Assembly: GCA_017410265.1 (NCBI GenBank)
Contig: JAFQRC010000013.1
Location: 62,001 to 126,000, forward strand
Origin: Ruminococcus sp.
GTDB lineage: Bacteria > Bacillota > Clostridia > Oscillospirales > Acutalibacteraceae
DNA length: 64,000 bases
Direction: 5' to 3'
In this document: one piece after another, positions 26,131 through 32,091 of the stretch
Layout of the letters: each line of letters begins with the position of its first letter
How positions within the stretch are numbered: the first letter of the stretch is position 1
Made by a program: the position numbers and the translations under genes
Notes under the pieces: generated by a model
What the model saw: the letters and a program-made list of their open reading frames with translations, nothing else
Databases searched by the model: none
What the model was told of the DNA's origin: nothing

Positions 26131-26616
26131 ATGGACGAAGTACAGTTTCTTTCGATGAGCTACGAGCAAGTAGTCAGAAAATATAAAAAGACTATTGGCT
26201 CAGTATGCGTTATGCGACTGAAAAACTGGGCTGATGCCGAAGATTGCTTCCAAAACACCTTCTTAAAACTCTATAAAAACCCACCTGATTTCTCAGACGA
26301 AGAGCACCTGAAGGCGTGGCTTATCCGCGTAGCTATCAACGAATGTAACCGTTACATACGAAAAAACAGATTCCACCTTTCTCTTGACGACATAAGAGAT
26401 GAGGGGATTGACTTTCCTGAGGAAAGCTGTGATATGTCGTGGGCATTAATGGAGCTTGAGCCAAAATACCGCGAGGTGCTATACCTGCATTACTGCGAAG
26501 TTTATCAGATAAACGAAATTGCACAAATACTCAACAAATCCCCTAATACTATCAAAACCCTGTTACGACGAGGTCGGGAAAAACTCAGAAAAATCTATGG
26601 AGGTGACGGAATATGA
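26131..26616 (+). CDS. ECF-type sigma-70 factor, module 1
   Basis: 161 aa behind GAGGGGGGGAAG. Region 2 (about 13-80) shows WADAEDCFQNTFLKLYKNPP and HLKAWLIRVAINECN; region 4 (about 105-158) shows LEPKYREVLYLHYCE and the helix-turn-helix ILNKSPNTIKTLLRRGREKL. There is no region 1 or 3, as expected for ECF/group 4 factors. Its stop codon overlaps the start of the membrane protein gene (ATGA). Four paralogues occur in this window. It should direct RNA polymerase to TGAAAC-type promoters once released from the partner; that release model is inference. Confidence 0.93.
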   Translation: MDEVQFLSMSYEQVVRKYKKTIGSVCVMRLKNWADAEDCFQNTFLKLYKNPPDFSDEEHLKAWLIRVAINECNRYIRKNRFHLSLDDIRDEGIDFPEESCDMSWALMELEPKYREVLYLHYCEVYQINEIAQILNKSPNTIKTLLRRGREKLRKIYGGDGI

Positions 26617-27437
26617 GTGAATTTAATTTTGATAAACTAAGTAATCTCGAAATTCCTGAAAAATGGGTTGATAACACCCTTAGTGCATCTTCCACCTCAA
26701 AAGAAAGCGCACCCGCTTTCATAAATATCCGAAAAACGATGACAGCTTTTGCATGTTTTCTGGTAGTGTGTCTTGTCGGGTTTTCCCTCTTCACTTTAAA
26801 ACCTGACAAAGACATTCTGCCTGTTGACACCACTCCTACTCAGAGCACAGAAAGCTCCGCAGACATAAATCCTACCACAGAAAAAGAAAATGAAACCGTG
26901 CAAAAAGATACTCAGACTGTCACAGAAGCTACAGAAAAACCAAATGCAGACAGAGCAGAACTCAAAAAGCCGACAGAAAACACCTCTACAGCTACACAAC
27001 CTGATGAAATCGTCAGCGAAACCAATGAACCGGAAAACCTCCCGACAGATGCAACACAAGGGTCAACTGAACCTCAAGAGCCCTCCTTACCTGAAGTCAT
27101 TTTCCCTGACAACGGCTTCCCTGAAGACTCTTCTGACCCTGATTATAGTGTCGGAGATTGCTTAGTCGGCATTTCTCCAGGATATCTTGTCGGAAACGGA
27201 AATATATACTGCAGGATTTATAACAGCAATCATGAGTACATCGGCGACAACAACATCTTTTCTGACCAGCATCTGGCGCATTTTTACTCAGGATTTGGCA
27301 GCACATACTACTATTATTACAATCCGATTAAATCCGGTCTGGTATTAGAACCGGATACATATACCTACAGTTTTTATAACGAGCACAATGTTCCTATCTG
27401 CAGAGCAAAGATTGTAATTAGTTATCCTGAGAGCTAA
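26613..27437 (+). CDS. Single-pass membrane partner (putative anti-sigma/sensor), module 1
   Basis: 274 aa, overlapping the sigma gene by 4 bases. A short cytoplasmic part (about 1-42) begins FNFDKLSNLEIPEKW; one membrane helix spans about 43-66. Next comes a Thr/Glu/Pro-rich extracellular linker (about 70-165), then a conserved C-terminal beta-rich domain (about 180-272: GNGNIYCRIYNSNHEYIGD and TYTYSFYNEHNV). The four paralogues share the N-terminal P-x-x-W segment and the C-terminal domain, while linkers differ. No HxxxCxxC zinc anti-sigma motif is seen. Membrane anti-sigma and external sensing are inferred from gene order and topology. Confidence 0.75.
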   Translation: MSEFNFDKLSNLEIPEKWVDNTLSASSTSKESAPAFINIRKTMTAFACFLVVCLVGFSLFTLKPDKDILPVDTTPTQSTESSADINPTTEKENETVQKDTQTVTEATEKPNADRAELKKPTENTSTATQPDEIVSETNEPENLPTDATQGSTEPQEPSLPEVIFPDNGFPEDSSDPDYSVGDCLVGISPGYLVGNGNIYCRIYNSNHEYIGDNNIFSDQHLAHFYSGFGSTYYYYYNPIKSGLVLEPDTYTYSFYNEHNVPICRAKIVISYPES

Positions 27438-27456
27438 AATAGAAAAGCCAATCTAA

Positions 27457-27484
27457 AAGCCCGATAGCGATATCGGGCTTTTAT
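27457..27484 (+). terminator. Terminator of sigma module 1
   Basis: AAGCCCGATA-gcga-TATCGGGCTT then TTATTG, 20 bases past the stop codon. Confidence 0.85.
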
Positions 27485-27498
27485 TGTGCAGAAATTTC

Positions 27499-27549
27499 TG
27501 ATAAAATTTAAAACAGTTGAAACTTTTTGCACAGTTTATGTGTGTTAAT
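27499..27549 (+). promoter_or_regulatory. ECF-type promoter of sigma module 2
   Basis: TGATAAAATT (27499-27508), nine bases, TGAAAC (27518-27523), then GTGTTAAT (27542-27549) after 18 bases. Same layout as modules 1 and 3. Confidence 0.65.
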
Positions 27550-27567
27550 AGTGAAGGGGGAAGGATA

Positions 27568-28053
27568 ATGGCTAAAGCTATGTATGCGGGACTTTCTTTC
27601 GAGCAAGTCGTAACTAAATACACGAAAACTGTCGGCTCAGTCTGCGTTGTAAGGCTGAAAAACTGGACTGACGCTGAAGACTGCTTCCAGAATGTCTTTT
27701 GCAGACTGTACACAAAATCCCCCGAATTCAAAGATGAAGAGCACCTGAAAGCGTGGCTTATCCGCGTTTCTATCAACGAGTGTAAAAACTATTTGCGTGA
27801 CAATAAACCCCTTCTCCCACTAAAAGACGCAAAAGACACTGCACTCGACTTCCCCCATGACAAATGCGATGTTTCGTGGGCACTTTTACAGCTTGAACCT
27901 AAATATCGAAATGTTTTGTACCTCTACTACAAGGAGCGCTACAAAATCGATGAAATAGCTTTGATTCTCAACAAGCCCGTCGGGACGATAAAAACACTGC
28001 TCAAACGAGGCAAAGAGAAGCTTAGGAAAATTTACGGAGGTGATGAAGTATGA
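27568..28053 (+). CDS. ECF-type sigma-70 factor, module 2
   Basis: 161 aa, start at MAKAMYAGL after GAAGGGGGAAGG; a longer frame upstream would run through the promoter. Region 2 has WTDAEDCFQNVFCRLYTKSP and HLKAWLIRVSINECK; region 4 has LEPKYRNVLYLYYKE and LNKPVGTIKTLLKRGKEKL. It differs from module 1 at the recognition helix (PVGTIKT against SPNTIKT), which may alter promoter choice slightly. Overlaps its partner gene by 4 bases. Confidence 0.93.
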   Translation: MAKAMYAGLSFEQVVTKYTKTVGSVCVVRLKNWTDAEDCFQNVFCRLYTKSPEFKDEEHLKAWLIRVSINECKNYLRDNKPLLPLKDAKDTALDFPHDKCDVSWALLQLEPKYRNVLYLYYKERYKIDEIALILNKPVGTIKTLLKRGKEKLRKIYGGDEV

Positions 28054-28883
28054 AAAAGGTGAATTTTAATAACCTTGATAATATTCAAATCCCCGAATCC
28101 TGGACTAAATCTGCACTTAGCCTGCCCGAAACTCTTGAAAACAAGAAAAAAGTCGTATATTTTAGCAGATTTTCAAAAAACCTCGCACTTGTAGCGAGCT
28201 TAGTTTTAGTATGCGCCCTTAGTGTCTCCCTCTTCATTTTCACACAAAAGGGCGACATACTAAACGCCCATAAGCCTTCACAAAATAGCGAAAGCACAAC
28301 AGTGACTCAAACAGAACATGCAAATCAAAGCGAAAGCGAAGTAAGCCCAGCAACAGAAACTCAGGAGAAAACACAACAAACAGAAAGCTCTACTCCAACT
28401 GAACCTACTCAAAAAGTTACTGAAGAAACAGTAACTGAAACACAAAAAGCGACAGCACCAACCCTCAAGCCTGACACCTCAGATCCTGACGCTTCAGACC
28501 CAAACGGTGTTGTACCCCCGACTCAAAAGCCGACCCCGACGGAACCGCCTGAAACACCTGAAGCTCCCGAAGAAGCTCCCGAAGTCGAGTTTGACGGCAA
28601 AATAACAGTCCAATTTCCAAGCTCGCACCTTTCAGGCAACGGATATGTTTACTGTCAGATTTATGACGGCTCAGACACCTTGCTCGGCGACAGCAATCCT
28701 TATTCCGATACACACCGAGCTTTTCTGACATTACCTTCCGCAGGAAACAGTAGTTCTTCTTATGTCACCGCAACCTACAATATTGATAAAGGCGGTTTTT
28801 CTCTTTCAAAAGGTACCTATCGCTACTGTTTTTATAACGAAAACGGGGAAACTATCTGTAGTGGACTTTTCGATGTTTACTGA
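28050..28883 (+). CDS. Single-pass membrane partner (putative anti-sigma/sensor), module 2
   Basis: 277 aa. The cytoplasmic start VNFNNLDNIQIPESW (about 4-18) is followed by one membrane helix (about 47-70, LALVASLVLVCALSVSLF). A long Thr/Gln/Pro/Glu linker (about 78-185) includes PTQKPTPTEPPETPEAPE. The conserved C-terminal domain (about 190-277) has GNGYVYCQIYDGSDTLLGD and GTYRYCFYNENGETIC. It is closest in layout to module 1. Its cytoplasmic part of about 45 residues is the only segment that could hold the sigma factor. Confidence 0.75.
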   Translation: MKKVNFNNLDNIQIPESWTKSALSLPETLENKKKVVYFSRFSKNLALVASLVLVCALSVSLFIFTQKGDILNAHKPSQNSESTTVTQTEHANQSESEVSPATETQEKTQQTESSTPTEPTQKVTEETVTETQKATAPTLKPDTSDPDASDPNGVVPPTQKPTPTEPPETPEAPEEAPEVEFDGKITVQFPSSHLSGNGYVYCQIYDGSDTLLGDSNPYSDTHRAFLTLPSAGNSSSSYVTATYNIDKGGFSLSKGTYRYCFYNENGETICSGLFDVY

Positions 28884-28919
28884 TAAAAATATATACCAAA
28901 AACAGAAACCTTATATACT

Positions 28920-28951
28920 AAGCCCGACTTTCTTGTCGGGCTTTTTCTTTT
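28920..28951 (+). terminator. Terminator of sigma module 2
   Basis: AAGCCCGAC-tttctt-GTCGGGCTTTTTC. The same GTCGGGCT stem is used after module 4. Confidence 0.85.
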
Positions 28952-28967
28952 ACTATTCTAAAACTTT

Positions 28968-29017
28968 TGATAAAATTTTTATATAGTGAAACCATTTTAT
29001 CACTTAACAGGGTATTA
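28968..29017 (+). promoter_or_regulatory. ECF-type promoter of sigma module 3
   Basis: TGATAAAATT (28968-28977), nine bases, TGAAAC (28987-28992), a 17-base spacer, then GGGTATTA (29010-29017). Confidence 0.65.
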
Positions 29018-29037
29018 TTAGCAAAGGGGGGTTAAAA

Positions 29038-29526
29038 ATGGGCGATATTCAGTACGCAGGCTTGAGCTTTGAACAGGTCGTGCAAAAATACAAAAACACT
29101 GTTGGCTCAGTCTGTGTAATGCGACTCAACAGCCACTCAGACGCTGACGACTGCTTTCAGAATACCTTCATAAGATTATTCAAAAAATCCCCCCGATTTG
29201 AAAGCGAAGAACACCTGAAAGCGTGGTTAATACATGTCGCGATAAATGAGTGCAAACGGTTTCAAAGAAAGAATCGCCCTTACATATCGATTGAAAACTC
29301 AAATGATGCCATAGTGTCTTTTCCTCAGGAAAAATGTGATATGTCGTGGGCTTTGTTTGAACTGGACACTAAGTACCGAGATGTGATTTATCTGTATTAT
29401 TGCGAAAAGTACAAGGTGAATGAAATTGCTTTGATACTGAACAAGTCACCGAATACGGTCAAAACACTACTAAAGCGCGGACGCGAAAAACTGAAAATTT
29501 TGTACGGAGGTGTTGATAGTGAATGA
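29038..29526 (+). CDS. ECF-type sigma-70 factor, module 3
   Basis: 162 aa after AAAGGGGGG. Region 2 shows HSDADDCFQNTFIRLFKKSP and HLKAWLIHVAINECK; region 4 shows LDTKYRDVIYLYYCE and LNKSPNTVKTLLKRGREKL. The 3' end overlaps the partner gene by 8 bases, and no terminator is seen before the downstream dockerin gene. This sigma operon therefore probably includes a secreted dockerin protein, the best clue to what the modules regulate. Confidence 0.93.
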   Translation: MGDIQYAGLSFEQVVQKYKNTVGSVCVMRLNSHSDADDCFQNTFIRLFKKSPRFESEEHLKAWLIHVAINECKRFQRKNRPYISIENSNDAIVSFPQEKCDMSWALFELDTKYRDVIYLYYCEKYKVNEIALILNKSPNTVKTLLKRGREKLKILYGGVDSE

Positions 29527-30367
29527 TTTTAATTTTGACAGAATGAAAAGCTTCAACACTCCAACCGAATGGGCAGAAAAAGCAAGAGAAATCCCCGAAA
29601 AATATAAAAATCCTACCCCCTTTTTATTTTTCCATGTTTCTCGCTCTTTCGCAGCAGTTGCGAGTTTAGTGCTGGTATGCTCTCTTAGTGTGCTATTCTT
29701 CATCTTCAAGCCTGACGACAATATATTGCCTGTTAACCCTGATGCTACACTTTCTTATGAAACGGTAAGTAAAACAGAAAGCGTTGAGCCTATGGACCCT
29801 ACATATGAAACAGGAAAACCGCAAAATCCTGATGAATATGTGAATATTGAGCCGACTGAGAGTCAGCAAAGCACAGAAAACCCTACGACTGTTTCGCCGA
29901 CTCAAAAGCCGACCAACTCTACAGAATATACTGAACCTACTCAAAAACCAACCGATTCTGCACCAACGACTGAACCTACACAAAAGCCGACTGATTCTAA
30001 GCCTACAAGTAAACCCACAGAAAAGCCAACGCAAAAACCAACAAATGACCCTTCTCAAAATCCGACAGCAGGTACTACATCAAATCCTGTTATTTGTAAG
30101 GGAAGCTATTCGTTTAACAATTCGTGGGAAGTGAATTCTGTAGATGTTTTTTGTAAGCTTTATGACAGTAGCGGAAATTTGATGGGTGATAAGGACTTAT
30201 ACTCTTATCAACATGAAGCTTCGATAGATTCAATGAGCATATCAATGGTTTATGTATCTTACGAGCCCACATCTAAAGGACTTTTGCTACCAAAGGGTCA
30301 GTACAGCTTTTATTTCTACGACTATTTTGGCAAGATTCTTTCACACGGATATGTAACTGTATCTTGA
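29519..30367 (+). CDS. Single-pass membrane partner (putative anti-sigma/sensor), module 3
   Basis: 282 aa. A GTG at 29519, 8 bases after GGAGG, is chosen; longer frames overlap that site. N-terminal FNFDRMKSFNTPTEW (about 3-17), one helix (about 44-66, FAAVASLVLVCSLSVLFF), and a linker (about 75-185) with repeated TQKPT units. The conserved C-terminal domain (about 195-282) has VDVFCKLYDSSGNLMGD and GQYSFYFYDYFGKILSHG. The TQKPT repeats are wall-spanning or O-glycosylation-type linkers by composition. Its domain is the most diverged of the four. Confidence 0.75.
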   Translation: MNDFNFDRMKSFNTPTEWAEKAREIPEKYKNPTPFLFFHVSRSFAAVASLVLVCSLSVLFFIFKPDDNILPVNPDATLSYETVSKTESVEPMDPTYETGKPQNPDEYVNIEPTESQQSTENPTTVSPTQKPTNSTEYTEPTQKPTDSAPTTEPTQKPTDSKPTSKPTEKPTQKPTNDPSQNPTAGTTSNPVICKGSYSFNNSWEVNSVDVFCKLYDSSGNLMGDKDLYSYQHEASIDSMSISMVYVSYEPTSKGLLLPKGQYSFYFYDYFGKILSHGYVTVS

Positions 30368-30408
30368 TTTTATCAACTAAATGTACCAAACAAAACGAGG
30401 TGTATATT

Positions 30409-31218
30409 ATGAAAAAGTTATTCAAAAGTTTTTTATGCATTACCTTAGCATCACTTATGTTACTCAGCCTTATCCCAAGTGCATTTGCAGCAAGCATCAG
30501 TAAAGATTACGCAGACAACTATATGCCCGGCACTGTGCTTGTAGGTGTGAAAAAAGACGCTCCACGGCTACAGGAGATTATTCCGCAGTTTGAGGTGGAA
30601 AGGACAGAATACGCAGACATGGATCCTGTCTATATTTCATACGTAAACTCACCAAAATCAGACGTGACATACGTTAAGCTTGTATTGGCAGAGCAGACAA
30701 AAGAAATTGTATGGGAAGCAATCGATGCTCTCAAAAAGAGCGAATACATCACAGTAGCAGAGCCGTTTTACTGCGTGTATCAGAAGTATGCTCCCGGTCG
30801 TGTTATCGTAAGCTTGGATAACGGCACATCTATCAGTTCTGTGACAGCAGGCTTGGATGGTTTGAATGTGACAGACACAAAACTTCTTACTCCCGGTTCA
30901 GACCTCAGAATCTACCTTATTTATCTTGAAGAGCAGACTAAAGAAATCGTTTGGGAAGCTATGCAGATACTAAACGGCAAAAAAGGTGTCAAGTGTGCCG
31001 AGCCTGATTTTTATGGCGAATTTACAGTTGTTCCTGTCTACAAAAACGGCGATGCTGATGAAGATGGTGAGCTTTCTGTAATTGATGCTACTATGGTGCA
31101 GAGATATCTCGTTGACTCTACAGTTGCTGTAAATATGGTAAATTCAGATATGAATTACGACGGCAAGGTAACCATCTTAGACGCTACAGCTATTCAGAGA
31201 AGCTTAGCAAATTTATAA
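30409..31218 (+). CDS. Secreted protein with two protease-prodomain-like repeats and a dockerin
   Basis: 269 aa, start at MKKLFKSFL after CGAGGTG. The signal peptide ends at SAFAAS (about 26). Two repeats follow: about 36-130 (YMPGTVLVGVKK to VAEPFYCVYQ) and about 138-225 (YAPGRVIVSLDN to CAEPDFYGEF), each containing EQTKEIVWEA. Such segments resemble the inhibitor_I9/fervidolysin-type prodomain of subtilases, but no protease domain is present. The dockerin (about 232-269+) has GDADEDGELSVIDATMVQ and NYDGKVTILDATAIQ. It may act as a protease inhibitor or folding factor inside a dockerin complex. It lies 41 bases after module 3 with no terminator between. Confidence 0.75.
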   Translation: MKKLFKSFLCITLASLMLLSLIPSAFAASISKDYADNYMPGTVLVGVKKDAPRLQEIIPQFEVERTEYADMDPVYISYVNSPKSDVTYVKLVLAEQTKEIVWEAIDALKKSEYITVAEPFYCVYQKYAPGRVIVSLDNGTSISSVTAGLDGLNVTDTKLLTPGSDLRIYLIYLEEQTKEIVWEAMQILNGKKGVKCAEPDFYGEFTVVPVYKNGDADEDGELSVIDATMVQRYLVDSTVAVNMVNSDMNYDGKVTILDATAIQRSLANL

Positions 31219-31236
31219 ACACAATACACTAATATG

Positions 31237-31268
31237 AAAGCTCAGCTTAAACGCTGGGCTTTTTCTTT
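31237..31268 (+). terminator. Terminator after the prodomain-dockerin gene
   Basis: AAAGCTCAGC-ttaaac-GCTGGGCTTTTTC, with one G-U pair. Confidence 0.8.
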
Positions 31269-31336
31269 TATACGGTGTGTTTATGTAACAATTAGAAAAC
31301 ATTTCACAGATAAAAATTACAATACGGTAGTAAAAC

Positions 31337-31366
31337 TTGTTTATCAGGCGGATTTTGTTATATAAT
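31337..31366 (+). promoter_or_regulatory. Promoter for zapA
   Basis: TTGTTT (31337-31342), an 18-base spacer and a perfect TATAAT (31361-31366), 35 bases before the ATG. Confidence 0.65.
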
Positions 31367-31401
31367 TTACTCGGTTAAAAATCTTTTGCTGAGGTGTTTT
31401 T

Positions 31402-32091
31402 ATGGAAAAGAAAAAGGTAACTGTTTTTGTCGCTGGACAAAAGCTCACTCTCATCACAACCGACTCAGAAAAATATGTCAGTGACATTGCTCAGAAAGTT
31501 GACACAACAATCAACTCGCTCATGAGCACATCAAATATGTCGCGCGAGAAGTGCGCCGTTATGGCAGCACTCGATTTCTGCGACGACGAAGCAAAAGCCA
31601 GAGCAACACTAAACGATGTCAAAGAGCAGATTAAGGACTACATCGACGATAGTGCAAAGCTCAGAGCAGAAAACGAGGCTCTCAAAGCGGAGGTTGAAAA
31701 GCTCAGAGCTGAAAAAGCCGAGCTTCTGACTTCAAAGAAAACTCTCGTTGCCTCCGCAGTTGAAATCAAGCACGAAAAAAAGCCTGAAACCAAGGAAGAA
31801 TCTGAAGTTCAAATTGATTCAAGCGATGATTTATCCTTTGATTTTGATGAAGATGTAGCAGCAGAAAAAGAAGAAGTTATCGCTACTACACCCGTAACTC
31901 CTGCGCCTGTTGCTCCTGCTACAGTAAATAAAGCTCCTGTTACTCCTGTTCAGACTCCGAAAAGCGAGAAGAAACGCCATAATCACAACCACTCAAATCC
32001 GTACAAAGAGCGTTTCATAAAACAGCAGAACGAACAGAAAGGCTACACCCCTGTCCGTCAGTACAGTCTTTTTGATAATGACAATAAATAA
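31402..32091 (+). CDS. zapA: Cell division protein ZapA, C-terminally extended
   Basis: 229 aa, against about 80-110 for typical ZapA. The ZapA domain is residues 1-75 (KVTVFVAGQKLTLITTD, YVSDIAQKVDTTINSLM, AVMAALDFCDDEAKA). A coiled coil (about 78-115; LRAENEALKAEVEKLRAEKA) follows, then an acidic, Pro/Val-rich, low-complexity tail with a His-rich stretch (KKRHNHNHSNPYKERF). ZapA crosslinks FtsZ filaments at midcell. It overlaps the U32 peptidase start by one base, a common clostridial arrangement. Confidence 0.9.
   Translation: MEKKKVTVFVAGQKLTLITTDSEKYVSDIAQKVDTTINSLMSTSNMSREKCAVMAALDFCDDEAKARATLNDVKEQIKDYIDDSAKLRAENEALKAEVEKLRAEKAELLTSKKTLVASAVEIKHEKKPETKEESEVQIDSSDDLSFDFDEDVAAEKEEVIATTPVTPAPVAPATVNKAPVTPVQTPKSEKKRHNHNHSNPYKERFIKQQNEQKGYTPVRQYSLFDNDNK

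Noticed and set aside
26131..30367. Sigma modules as SigI/RsgI homologues
   Set aside because: The sigma proteins have ECF-type region 2 and region 4 motifs (for example DAEDCFQNTF), and the partners lack a recognisable RsgI N-terminal domain; only the layout is analogous.
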